A program made the translations under genes and the position numbers. The notes under the pieces were generated by a model. It was not told where the DNA came from. It made no database searches and worked only from the letters and a program-made list of their open reading frames with translations. A stretch of 64,000 bases of DNA from Eutrigla gurnardus (taxonomy: Eukaryota > Chordata > Actinopteri > Perciformes > Triglidae), in the NCBI GenBank assembly GCA_963514095.1, contig OY741281.1, positions 9,707,819 through 9,771,818 of the forward strand, written 5' to 3'. How positions within the stretch are numbered: the stretch's first letter is position 1; every line of letters begins with the position of its first letter. Shown piece by piece: positions 37,019 to 48,860 of the stretch.

Positions 37019-37203
37019 TCCATCCATCCATCCGTTGTCCTACACTAATTTGCTGCCAGGTTGCAGGGCAGCATGTCGCTATCCTCGGGAACGCTTCCTG
37101 GCAAACCCAAGGTGTTCCCAGGTCAGATGAGATATATGATTTCTCTGGAGAGTTGTGCCTGGAAAACCTCTCAACGGAGGTGTCCAGGAGGAATCCTGAT
37201 CTA
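37019..37203 (-). mobile_element. RTE/Rex3-like LINE, 3' part with GATG tail
   Basis: On plus it starts with (CATC)n at 37020-37033, which is a (GATG)n tail on minus, as known for Rex3-type RTE elements. Minus-strand text includes a decayed RIPPGHLR-EVFQAQL-type stretch and CTGGGAACACCTTGGGT, matching the C-terminal end of a common teleost LINE. Frames are broken. The element continues at 37738 after an insertion. Confidence 0.6.
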
Positions 37204-37229
37204 ACACGGTCTCACAGCAATCCTGATCT
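37192..37229 (+). repeat. Direct repeat of AATCCTGATCT at the break in the LINE
   Basis: AATCCTGATCT at 37192-37202 recurs at 37219-37229, a 27-base offset, exactly where the LINE text stops. Confidence 0.75.
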
Positions 37230-37737
37230 GTGTACATGGACATGCATTTTCCATTTTCTTTGCCGTGTTGCTCAGCACAACTTTCCAACTAATGTATTCC
37301 AATTGGAAGTGTCGGTCATGCCTGCACTTTGTTTTTGTTTGTATGTGTTTTTGTCAATTGGGACACAGACATAACCAAACTTAGGAAAAGACATCCATTT
37401 AGTTTTAGGACGAACGTCATGGTCTGGTTTAAAACAACTACACACTGTTAGAATAATGCAAAAAACCTATTATGTTTTGTAAAGCAGTCACCAAAGGGTC
37501 ACTTCACAACCAAACTATAGGACACGCAGTTAAACACTGGACTCTTGGACCCATCCATCCCCGCCACCAGAATCAATCCCAGTAGTCACGCAGATGTGTC
37601 ATGTGACCATCACGAAAAGTATCACAATCAACGTTGTTTTCCTGCACAGCAACAAAAAAAGGACAATGAGGTTCCCTTTACATGAAATCAATAAATTGCA
37701 TTTCGTAACTATTTTTCACCTGTCTACCACTTTTCAA
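37204..37737 (+). repeat. Insertion in the LINE, containing dispersed family copy D
   Basis: About 535 bp separate the two LINE parts. From 37375 it carries the dispersed-family words CCAAACTTAGGAAAAGAC, then CATGGTCTGGTTTAAAACAA (37418 on), and further right a CATGTGACCATCACG word. About 40 bp of LINE sequence seems to be missing at the junction, so insertion was accompanied by a deletion. Confidence 0.5.
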
Positions 37738-38000
37738 CACAAAGGAGCAGCGGCTCTACCCCGAGTGGCCTCCAGATGTGGGAAATCCTCACCCTGTCTC
37801 TCGACTGAGCCCAGATACCCTACAAAGAAAGCCGTCTGCATCCACAATCGTATTCTTTCGGCCACTACCTGAAGCTCATGACCCTAGGTGAGGGACAAAC
37901 GTAGAAGGACTGGTAAAACAAGACTTTGCCTTCCGGCTCAGCTCCCTCTTCACCACAACCAACCCGCCTGTCTGTCTCACACTCAAGCCCGAGACAATTC
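37738..38000 (-). mobile_element. RTE/Rex3-like LINE, upstream part
   Basis: Minus strand, from 37830 downward: SRDRVRIS, then PLGVEPLLLCV (37742-37805), a block typical of the C-terminal region of this teleost LINE. Further upstream it has GHELQVVAERI-like sequence (37830-37890) with a frameshift between. Plus-strand text CAGCTCCCTCTTCACCACAA (37938 on) also matches the family. It joins collinearly with 37019-37203, so both are one element on the minus strand. Confidence 0.65.
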
Positions 38001-38535
38001 AACTCTTAATATTTTACTATTAGAGTGCATTACGGAGAGTTATTGTGAGGTAAATGACTGTACGCTACACAAACTGCACTCTCCTGCTCGCACGAGACAT
38101 GATTGATGCGTATGTGCGGTAGATCCCCCAATAAGTCATACATATTTAATACAGTAAATGATCTCTCACCTCCAATTTCACATGATAGATTGCACGTGTA
38201 CAATGTGAAATATTTTGTGGTTTTTATTTTTAGTTACGTTAACAGAGCGTACACACACGGGCAGACAGAGGCCACACAGGCTGATTATGTTACAGTGATA
38301 AAAATAACGCCAGCCATCCATCAGGGGCTCAGAGGGAAAGTCTATCTCTATGAGGCTGGAGGGGGGGGGGGATTTTATCTTTATGGTTGAATCGCAGTGA
38401 AGCAGTCACAGCAAATATGTATTCAAACTCCGAAGGGTTCACAATCAGAGGCAGTAAATTACAGCAAAGAGATCAGACAGGTCCATCAAGCTTAGCTGAA
38501 GTTAAGTGGACTAGAATCGGATCCGTTCCAATCAC
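38001..38535. other. Gene-free segment, poly-G run
   Basis: A run of about 11 G at 38360-38370. Frames of 72-95 codons are unremarkable. Confidence 0.55.
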
Positions 38536-38661
38536 CACCTGGCAGGATGACAGGTTACCAAAACGCTGTGCTGCTAACAAGCTGCTTTTGTTTAGAAGCC
38601 TCACTTGTAATTGGGCAGTGTGTATCAAAGACCCAGCCCAATAAAAAAAAAAAAAAAAAAA
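38536..38661 (+). repeat. Repeat pair member 1, ending in a 19-base A run
   Basis: CCTGGCAGGATGACAGGTTA (38538 on), TAACAAGCT, CTTGTAATTGGGCAGTG and CCCAATAAAAA align in order with 52983-53101. It ends in A19 (38643-38661), suggesting a retroposed 3' end with an AATAAA-like signal directly before the tail. The family is not recognised. Confidence 0.65.
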
Positions 38662-41083
38662 GCATTTGCACAATATATAAATTATTCTCCAAAAGGACGG
38701 AAGGAGAATTCACATGAAATATTCTGATTCTTATATAGAAACATCATGTATGATCATGTCATCGTCTATTTCAGCCTCCAGGTTTCTTTGAATAATTAAT
38801 CACACAAGCAAGGGAAATTAATTATCTTCTGTTTATGCTACAGTTCACCGTTATTTATAGTTGCCCCATGACTTAGCCTTTGTTGTCCTTGTACTGCAAA
38901 GGCCAAGCTCCAGTCAATTTCCTTCTTATCTAAATTTCTGTTTGTTTGTTTTATTGAAGTTGCAAAGTTTCAGGAATTTTCTAAGGCTTTTTGGCCTTCT
39001 TTTAGGACACATTTAGTGAAGTTTTGTTTCACTTTAGATTAATTGCAGGTGCCTACAGCGGGGAAGATGCTTCTTCCAAAAATGGATGTGAAAAAGTGGT
39101 AACTCCATTCAACCGATAATTGAGAGTAAAGGTTCAAGGCATTTCTTTCTCTGTTATTCTAAAATAGCGTTATACTGTTGCATCCTTGTTTAAGTACAAT
39201 TGCTTTAACCCCTCTTCATACTTCTCATTTGCTATTATTTATAATAACAAAGGAGAAACTGTATCAGGAAAGAAAAATAATGTAGAAAATGTTGAATGCA
39301 AAAAAACCTCCAACAAAACAAACCTGCACAAAAAAAAAAAAAATATATATATATATATATATCACCAATTCTTGTGCAATATGACCGGTTCTGGTGCTAA
39401 ACACACACACAATGCAGTGACATGGTGGGAATCAGCCCAGTTAATCCCGGGCTGAATCACCCGGGGAATAGCGGTCCCTCAGCTCATCAGCGTCCAAGGC
39501 AAAGTTGAGGACGACACCTCCAGCAAACACCACCATAACACATCCAATATCCCTGACATGTTTAGCTGTCTGCCCATGTGTCCCCTGCCAGAGGAGGAAA
39601 ACCTGGAGATTAGATCATATTAGATAACAGGGCAGATGACCCGCGAGGTGGGACTTTGGGGCGTGTTTTTGAACCTTTTCCATCATGTGGGCAGCAATTC
39701 TTTCGGAAGGCTAAAAGTGACACGTCTACATAGTTTGGTAGAGCTCCTTCCCGGATCAGATCAAAAAGACATAATACGTTGCTATGTACACACACACAAA
39801 AAAAGAAGAAAAAAGCTGACAATAGTTTCCCAGATAGATTCCCCAGTCATTCTGCTGCTTTATTAGCATCCCTTTCTAACTTCCCTATTTAAAAATCCAA
39901 AGACAATATGAGACTATACGCAGAGTCAAGAAAACATCCCATAAAGCCAGACTCACTCGTCTACCACTATTTCCAAAAACAAACGTGACTGTTTAAAATA
40001 GCTCCTTTGATGAACTCCTCAAACCCCCACCCCCTTCGAATATGACTTTCTGAATACAAAAGAGGATAATTACATAAACACCGTTGAACCTCCTGCATCA
40101 TATAATTAACGAGTCGTGCAGACGGTGGAGACGTAGCAGGCGAGGAGGCTTTTGTGCGTGTGTGTGGTCTCAGATATCTGCATGGATCACAGCGGCGACG
40201 CGGGTGCTGCCGGGAAATGTGTGCCAGGAATACGTTGAGTACTTTTGGAAAGTAAAGCCGAAAGATGAAAACGTCAGTCTTTGGTATTCTGATAAACTGA
40301 GTGGTCCCCCATCCCCCCCCAACACCCCACCCCCCCATCCCTATGGCTCACTTCTTTTGCAACCCCTCTTCAGAAAATCATAAAGGAGCAAGCTGTGTTT
40401 GTGAATTCCTACCATGGAGAGACTCGAGGAGGAGCAGAATGAAAGAAATATTTCTAAAACTTCCTGCAGAGCAGCTGAGCCCTCTAGGCCCAGTGAACGG
40501 AATTTGATTTATGTTTAATTTCACAATGTTTTCATTATTTTTTTATTTTTCTGTGCACCTGACTCCTGGACAATGACAAGGACCTTGTACAGTCTGCTGC
40601 AGCTGGGGGACGGTCTCCATATTGGCTAATAATATCTCATCTGCTATTCAGTTTTGCAAAGCATTATCAAACTATTGTTGACAATCCAGCTTGTGTGTGA
40701 TTGGGGGGGGCATTGTGTTCCCGCCGAAGCCATCTGTGCACATGTGGAGCTTAATTACATGTATAAAAACAATGATTTTTTTTATGAAATAGTTTGTCAT
40801 GATTGGGAGCGTATAACCTACGTGCACATGGCTTCCATATGAAGAAGTTTTCTGCCTCTCTGCGGTCCAGCGCTTCTGTGGATTGCAAAACGACTTTAAT
40901 CATCTCAGCTAAAACTGACAAGCTTGCTTTAACTGCGTCTGCACACAGCCTCCGGAATGCGATTTGACATCTGTTGCGGAAGCCATTGGTGTTGCGTTAC
41001 TTAGGGTGGTGGCGTGGTACAGTAATTCAACAATTTTATTATTTTTTTTCATCTCAATTTTCTCTCCTTCCCTCCCTCTCCGC

Positions 41084-41087
<4 letters not shown>
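38662..41087. other. Gene-free segment with small microsatellites
   Basis: A14 followed by (AT)n at 39330-39362, and a C-rich stretch at 40310-40337. Frames of 123 codons (minus, 39967-40338) and 99 codons (plus, 40084-40383) overlap on opposite strands and show no domain. Confidence 0.5.
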
Positions 41088-41115
<28 letters not shown>

Positions 41116-41128
41116 GTCACTCTCTCAC

Positions 41129-41173
<45 letters not shown>
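41088..41173. repeat. TC microsatellite with CA end
   Basis: Two TC blocks (41088-41115 and 41133-41162) separated by a short interruption, then CA repeats to 41173. Confidence 0.97.
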
Positions 41174-41599
41174 GGTATATTCTAGTACTTTGATAAAACA
41201 GTGAAATTAGAGGTCATTTTGGTGAGCTCCCAAAATAGAAGGCAATCCAAGTTTTCCAGCCACGGGGTCTCTGTGGAGTCTGGTAAAATCAGAAAATGTT
41301 CGAATGTAATACAGAGACAGCGTTCAGAGAGGCTTCCTGCCAGTAACACAGGCACAACTCTTTGGATAACATTGTTTCATTAGATGCACATGGCCGCACA
41401 AACATGATGTGTTTTGTTTGGGAAAATCCTGACATTAACAATTCAATTCTTGGTATGAATGAATAAAGGGATGACAGGAATAGCAGATAGGCTATGTCAT
41501 GCCTACAAGTTAATTTCTATACACCCATCCATCTATTTAACCCAGCTTGGTCAATGGCTCTCAGCTTCAAACTTTGACGCTCTACGAACCCCTGGGTTG

Positions 41600-41700
41600 A
41601 GGAAAATAATGAGGTTGACATCAACTTGACTGACTGATGACTCACATGACTACCTACACACATGAGTCATGTGACCTATGACAATAATGATGCTCATGAC
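41600..41700 (+). repeat. Partial dispersed-family copy (middle part)
   Basis: GAGGTTGACATCAACTTGAC, then ACTCACATGACTACC, correspond to GTTGATGTTAACTTGCCTGA and AGTCACACGACTATC in copy C (48691 on). Without the 3' block the match is weaker. Confidence 0.4.
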
Positions 41701-41760
41701 TGAAGTCGGACCGACGGAAGTCCTGTATTTGTTTGCGTGTAACAACAATCTGCACACCCA

Positions 41761-42033
<273 letters not shown>

Positions 42034-45000
42034 TCCGTCTGTGTGACCAAGCCTGTGACTGGTAGAGGACAGGGTGAAGGGCCAGCAGTAATTTCCTCCT
42101 CCTCCTCCACAGTGAGATGGTGGACAGAGGATCTGATGGGGGTGTAATGGAAGCCGAGTGTCACAACAACATTGGCAGGATAGGAATGCAAGTAGATGAA
42201 GCGCGAGAGAGACCGAGGCCAAAAGGGCTGAGCCGTGGGAGCGAGGAGGGAGTCTTTATGAGCTGTTTGAGAGAGAAATGGCTGTTTTTTTCCCCTGTGA
42301 ACTGGCCTTACGTAGAGGATTAGCTTTCACTAGAATATGACGGACCAGAATAAGCAGCAAGCCATTGTTTGTTTTTCATGCTACAGTTGGTCACAAAACC
42401 TCTATTAGCGAGTGATCAACCATGAAAACAATGAATGCAACAAGTGCCAAATTAAACTGGGAGTTGGAGTAGTTAAAATGCATCTCAGTATTTACTTTTT
42501 GTGCTGTTTAATGTTATTATAATGTTATTTATTTTCCCGACTACAGTATGTGAGAAGAAAGAGTGGTAGCCTGCATGCCTCTGTTGTTATTTTTATCTCA
42601 GGTGGTGAGTGCTCATTGCTGTGATGTCTCTGCACTTCACTTTGCACCATTCACCTGTCAGTCACACGATACCTCTGCTGCTGTGACACCCTTTCCTTTG
42701 GATTCTTCTAAGTGGCAGTGTTTTATTTGTTAGTGCAGTTGAGCTCATGCTATCAATCCAGTTGTTATACATTCTAATGTAAAAATCCCTGTTGTGTTAA
42801 TGTGATGGCCAGCAGGTTATCTCATGAAACTTAGCAACAACTATACAAGCAGATACTATTAAAAAAACCTGAAATTGCATCTGTACAGTGTTTCTCATTC
42901 CCTTTGGCTTGATGGTTGAATTGGTGCAATTTTTCTTTAAAAAAACAATTAGCTCAAATCTGTGAACAATTAGTTTATTCTTCACAACAGATTAGAATTT
43001 TTCATTTACTTTCAAGCAGATTGAATGTGTTGCCTTGGCACTTCTTCACAACTTTTTAACATCCTTTCATTGTTTGAGCCATCGCATGCAAAAATGATGC
43101 ATTCAAAATCACATGTATATTCCATAAATATCTCTAACATGGTGTTAAATACTGAGGAGGTATGAAATTATTTTTAATTCATGTTGCAGGGGGGGGTTTG
43201 GCTTTAATGTAATTGTTTGGCAAATGTTCTGTTCTTTGATGTCTATGAAAGATGAAAGGTAAATTTACTGCTAACATGTAACATATAGCAAATTAAAAAA
43301 AAATACTTTTCATTGTGTTGCCATTGGCCAATTAACTGTTAAGAAAAACAAAAACAAATGTGTTGAGGCGATTGAGAAAATTAAAATACATTAAACTTTG
43401 TGATAGATGCTTCCTGGCTTCGGTTTACATCTCATATTTTCTATGTTGGATACTTCGTTCTGATTGGTTGGGCCAAATACATGTGTGCCACCTCTAGTAG
43501 TTGTCAGCTCCCAACACACCCAGCACATATCCGCTCTTAAAAAGCCAGCTTTACTTGTTGGTTTTGGACAGAACGTGACCCCCGGCCTCCAGTGCCAAAT
43601 TGAATGTCTTACCCTTACTGTTTGCCATGCTGCCTGAAGGTCACTGCCGTCTGCACTGGCGCTGGATGTTGGCATCGGGTGACAATGCCCTCGCCCAATG
43701 TGAACTTAATTGCTTGGAAGACTGGGCTGGTTACATCAGGAGGCAACAGCGAATTGTAAAACCATAATCTGATGTGTTTAGCGGAGGGCAGACCAGAGAC
43801 AAAAGAAAAGGAGTGGTTTCACTGTACCGTTGAAGTGACTGGAGAATGTGCAATTAGATGGCAAGCCGTTTTCAACCCCGATCCGAATGACATACTTTCA
43901 AGATCAGAATAACTGTAAAAAAAAATGTAAAAAAAAAAAAAACCTGCATCAGCCTTGGAAATGGCAGAGGAGAGAGAAAGACTGGACCGGGGAGAAGCCG
44001 AGAGGCTTGTGGAAAAGAAAGAGCTGAAGGCAACATTTTGAGGCATTCACACTGGCACTCTATTACTCTCTGGACAGACTATTACAAAAACACAAGGCCA
44101 AAGACGAGTCACTTCCAGTGGTATCCATGCAAATGAAAACTGTTGCAGCTTATTAAATTCCAAGGTCTTGTTTTGCCCTATTTTCTTCAAATGCCGCGAT
44201 CAATCTGAAGCCCGGGAGAAGGGTTCAACTTGTATCAGAATACATTCATTAGCTCTCAGGTAGTCTGTGGTCTCTTTATGTAGCAGGAGGGTGGGCATAT
44301 GGAGACGCCACTGTGGGTTCGTCATCTATAAATCAATATTTTGTGTCGCCACAAGCAAAAAAAAAGAAAGAAGATTCATATTTTCATTATACAGCTGTGC
44401 ACATTCAATGGGGAAAATACTGTACGAATGCGATGTTGACAGACAGCATGTAAAGTGGAATAGATCCATTTAAGTGCTGTTTTAGGCCGGATAATATGAA
44501 TCCGGTGACACGGCGCCCACTTTCCCCGCAACCTGTCAGCAATTCATTGCCAAACAAACCAATGGCTACTTGTCAATTCCTCTATTACCTCGTCTGCATT
44601 GTTAAAATATATTCTAATCTCCCCGAGATGTGGCTCACTTACTGTCGAGGTGAACATTCCCAGGCGGGAGATGACAGCGGCACTGTCGACGCTCGACGCT
44701 GACCCCGCTCCAATTTCCTCCTCGTCTCATTTCTAGCGCGACTGCACTCAACCAGAGAGGGCGAGAGGAGGAGGAGGATGAGAAGAGGAAGAGGGGAGTC
44801 ATCCTCCGAATGGAAATGGCCACTTTGAAATAGGCCCTGGAAAATGGGCCGCCCCCCAGTGTAGTTTCATCGGAGATGGGGGGCATCAAAAGAGCTCCGC
44901 GCTGCTACAGCAAAGGATACTAATGATCCCATGACGCTTGGAAAGGGGTGCTGGAGCGTTAACCTCACTCTAGACGACCCATCCTATGTAGGTCAAAATG

Positions 45001-46478
45001 AATAGGTTCTGCCTCAACACCCCCTTACCTGAAAATGACAGATTCTGTCGTCCTCCCCCCCTGCTCTATCACAAAATGACAAAGGAGGTCCTTTTTGAGA
45101 CACATCTCTGGGTTTTACGCAAAACGATTTTCTTCTTCTTCTAATGAGTCTTGAAAGTCAGTGCAGGTAATTGTACTTGTTTCATTGCAATCATTTGAAG
45201 GATTTCTGGTATAGAGGAAACATTACAATGAAGTTGTTCAAGTTTATTGTTCACTTAAGAGCTTTTTTTTTTTTTTTTTAGGGCTTAGAGAGCAAAATCC
45301 CTTAACAACAGATAGTGGAAAAAAGGTCCAAATTGATTGACAGGTCTTTTGATGGACAGACAGCAACTAACTCTGAAGCTTTTAAAGGTTCCTACGAATT
45401 GGCTTATCAATGGCATGACAACCGGAAGGTCAATTTGCATACAAAAAATTGCAGTTTCGCTTTTTATTATGTGCATGAATGCTGCACTCTGAGCATATGA
45501 CGTAGTATACAATGTGAGAGTGATGGCTCTATCAAGTGGTGGATGGTCAAACCAACACTGGGCCACAGCCAGGAGACTGGTGTGATGCTTTTTCCTCTAA
45601 TGTTGTTTCAGTACAGATTCTAGCCCAATTATGATGTTTTTACTAAATATAACTGAGTAGTTCCAGTAGTTTAGACGTGATTGTAAAACACCGTTAAAAA
45701 TGCATGAGATATTGAAAAGATGCTGAAATAATGTCTAGGCTAAGACTAGATGTCAATATCAACTCAACTTCTACTTTTCAACCCTGAATAACACATTTTA
45801 ACTAGTGAACTTATTTGTGTCATAAGGTAAAACGAGATCACATCATTTATTTATTACAATTATAAAAGCAAACATACCTGTGCTTTGTATGGTTAGAAAA
45901 TGACAGATTGCGTCTTCAACCAGACAGAACGCCTTGCTGAGATGAAACCTTGTCGGTTTGGAAATTATCCGTTCATTGGACATACATCTTAAAAGCCTTG
46001 TGTGCTGCGATAATGCGACGCAAATAACATCACAAGTGTGATATTGATTCAGTCGCACATGTTCTCCTGCAACAGCGGAATAAAAGACATTTGTGAGAAT
46101 TAATGAGCTGATTGGATTATGATGCAGTGTAAACTCTTTCTGTTCCCTTATGAGGTAATAATGACACAATTTATTCATACAGACATGTTGCCAGATTAAT
46201 TTTCCACCAATTTTGAACAATTATCATTATGGAGGGGGGGGGATTTTATTCAAGATAAATGAGGTGACGTAAAGTTTTGCCTGGCTCCACTGCTGATGAA
46301 TCCACAGACAGAGCATCCTTATTAAGCACCACTTCTCATTTCAAAAGCACTCTCATTCATCATTCATAAACATTTGTTTTTGTGTATTTATTTTATTTGT
46401 TTTCTCCCATCTTTGCTTTTGTAATGCCCAAGGCTGGTTTTTAGCGCAATGAAAAAAATATGACCATTGTATGATTGG
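42034..46478. other. Gene-free segment, small tracts only
   Basis: A-rich runs near 43919-43940, a purine stretch (GAGGAGGAGGAGGATGAG) near 44760-44780, T17 at 45263-45279 and a short poly-G at 46232-46241. Minor frames up to 125 codons without domains. Confidence 0.5.
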
Positions 46479-46712
46479 CGAGCGTGTTTCCCTCCCTGAG
46501 GACTCTTTATGGGAGTTTAAAATGATTCAACGGATGCGTGCTTGCGCCAGTGCTCCTGTGAGAGCCGCACAGTCGTAAACGAGTCCGACTCCTCAGCTGT
46601 CATCGGGGCGCGTACACATTTACATAACACCGACGTGGTCACGCGCGTGCACGAGGGTGTGCACGGCAGACACAATCAAATTTGACAATGATGCGCTCCG
46701 TCCTCGCTGATA
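46479..46712. promoter_or_regulatory. CpG-rich patch
   Basis: I count 22 CpG in about 235 bases, far denser than neighbouring DNA. It contains alternating CACGCGCGTGCACG-type sequence (46639 on). No TATA box or clear frame starts here. It could be a small CpG island or a conserved element. Confidence 0.3.
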
Positions 46713-46840
46713 ATTCCAATTAAGCATAGCTTCTGCGGCTTTATCGGTTGCCATGCCAACCCTTGTGTTAACCAGGAAGCTAATTAGCAATGTGTCTTGT
46801 TTTTCCCCTGTCGCTGTTATCCTCATGTTTTTATGCATTA

Positions 46841-46880
46841 GTACTCTGCCAGTCAAAAAGTTTTTGAGCACCCTATATTT
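46841..46880 (+). mobile_element. Possible Tc1/mariner terminal fragment
   Basis: CTGCCAGTCAAAAAGTTTTT (46845 on) followed by GAGCACCC resembles the CCAGTCAAAAGTTTGGACACACC end of common fish Tc1-type elements. No inner sequence or second end was found. Confidence 0.3.
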
Positions 46881-46899
46881 TAGCATCTTTGGCAAATGC

Positions 46900-48634
46900 C
46901 ATAAAGGAGAGCATATACGCGAGGAATAATTATCAGAGAAGTAAGAATTGTTCATTGGGAAATGTGCTTGATCTAAGCGGGCGCAGTCTCATGTCAAACC
47001 TCGGATTCGTCAGTCCACCATACCTTTTATTCCCCCCACACTGCAGCAGTCTGGTGTTTCCCTTTCTTTGTCCGACCTGGCAACCCTGTTTTGACGGCTG
47101 AATGAAGGTTTCCGAGTCACAACACGACCCATCAGCCCCTGCTTCTCAAGCCTTCCCTGCACCGTTGAATTGTCCTTGTGTTGACTCTCATTGCAGTTAG
47201 TGCCTTGACATCGGCTGCAGCCGGGCCCATGTTAGGCCAGCGAGTGCAACTTATGAACCAGTTGTTTGATTTTGTTGTCGATCTGATTCTGCCGAGCATT
47301 TTTTTCTCGATCACAGTCGCACTATCTCAGTTTTCTCAACGTCTTTTGATAATGCGGGAAAAAACACACAGTGCTCAAAGACACTCTGAGATGATTTGGG
47401 GGGGCTATTTCTCTTCAAGACAGTCTTTCATTCCTCAGAGTAATAACAGCTTGCCTTCCCTGTCACGAGCTGTCCCCATGACGACTGCTGTGTGCCTCGA
47501 AGTGTTCTGCTGGCGACGTCAATTGCCGTTTCTAAGAACCAATTAATTGCAACTTCTCAGACCCTACTGTATCTCTAAACGTCAGATTTTTTTTCAATTA
47601 ACATTTTCTTATTTCTTTTTTCCTCTTTTTATTCGCAGGTGCTCACAATAGTTGGACTTCTTTGGATGTAACCAAAATTGTCAAAATATGGGGATGGAAG
47701 CTTTTAGAGTGACTGCATGCGTTGCATATACAATATATACTACACTGTTTGGACAAGGAAATGATAAGGAAAACTTCCATGTATCTTGTATACATACTGT
47801 CAATATTTTGTCTATCTTCTGCATCTTTTTCCTCTGCCGTGCACAGCCCAGTAGCTGTATCTCTGATTGTATCTCTGTGTCTGTATGCAGGCCTCCCTAT
47901 ACAGTCCAGGAAGCAGCCCTGGGATGCGCCACACTACAGACCCGAGAGAAACGTCTGCACTCCAACTTCTCTTTCTCCTGCAGCTGCAAGAGGTTTCCTA
48001 TCAGTGCAGATTATTCCCAACCCGGCCTATAGCTTTCATCTAAATGTCAGTTGCAAAGGCGTGTCAGAGAGATAAAAGCCCAGATAGAGGGCCGCCGTCA
48101 GAATGCATTCACCGAAGCAGGGGTAGAGGTAGAGAGCGAGGGATTGTATACGTGTCAGCGCGAGGTATTGACAGATGCTGCACACTGAGAGCTATAGTGT
48201 CCGGGTGTATAGGATTGCCATGCTTTTTTCACCCCCCGGATGCAAAACGTTTATCTCACCTAGTTTAGTTTGGTGAGTTTTGATAAGACTGGCGCAGTGA
48301 ATGACACCCGTATCTGCTTTTTCCCCAACCGTCTTTTATTTACTGGAGGAGAAATTTCATGAAGCAAATTAACCTCCAGACACCAAACTCATCCTTTTTA
48401 AGGTGTGAGTTACAAGTTGCTCTCTCACAGATCCATATACAACCTATAAAAAAATGTGGATATTTCATTCAGCCCTAAAACTGAAAAGTCTGTAGATTTA
48501 CAAAACCATTTAAGCCATTGCACCATTTATAGACGCTTCTTTTAGACCCACAATGGAAAATTCCATAGATTAACAGTAGATGGTCTTGAGCATTAGAGAA
48601 GTTGAGATTTTAAGTTTAAAATTTCAAAATAAAC
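46900..48634. other. Gene-free segment; splice-like signals at 47.6-48.0 kb
   Basis: Acceptor-like tracts end at 47639 (TTTATTCGCAG) and 47890 (TGTATGCAG). Two overlapping plus-strand frames of 126 and 117 codons (47652-48075) cover them. Neither shows a recognisable domain and the donors are weak (AGAG/GTTTCC near 47991). Confidence 0.4.
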
Positions 48635-48860
48635 TTCCCAGGAAGTTAGGTGTAGGCAACAAATCCACAGAGTAAGGTTTAGGAAAAGAGCGTGGTTGAT
48701 GTTAACTTGCCTGACTAACGAGTCACACGACTATCGACACTATTCACATTCCGAACGACTGACGTGACAAAATGTCAACTTTACTTTTAAGTTCACGCTA
48801 GACAGGAACAGCGGTCTCCTGGATGAAAGTCTTGTGTTAGTTAGTTGCCATGCCCGTATT
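48635..48860 (+). repeat. Dispersed repeat family, copy C
   Basis: Family words GGTGTAGGCAACAAATCC (48649 on) and AAGGTTTAGGAAAAGAG (48673 on), then the 3' block CTTTACTTTTAAGTTCAC (48780 on) and GCGGTCTCCTGGATGAAAGT (48811 on). It matches copies A and B in the same order. Confidence 0.65.
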
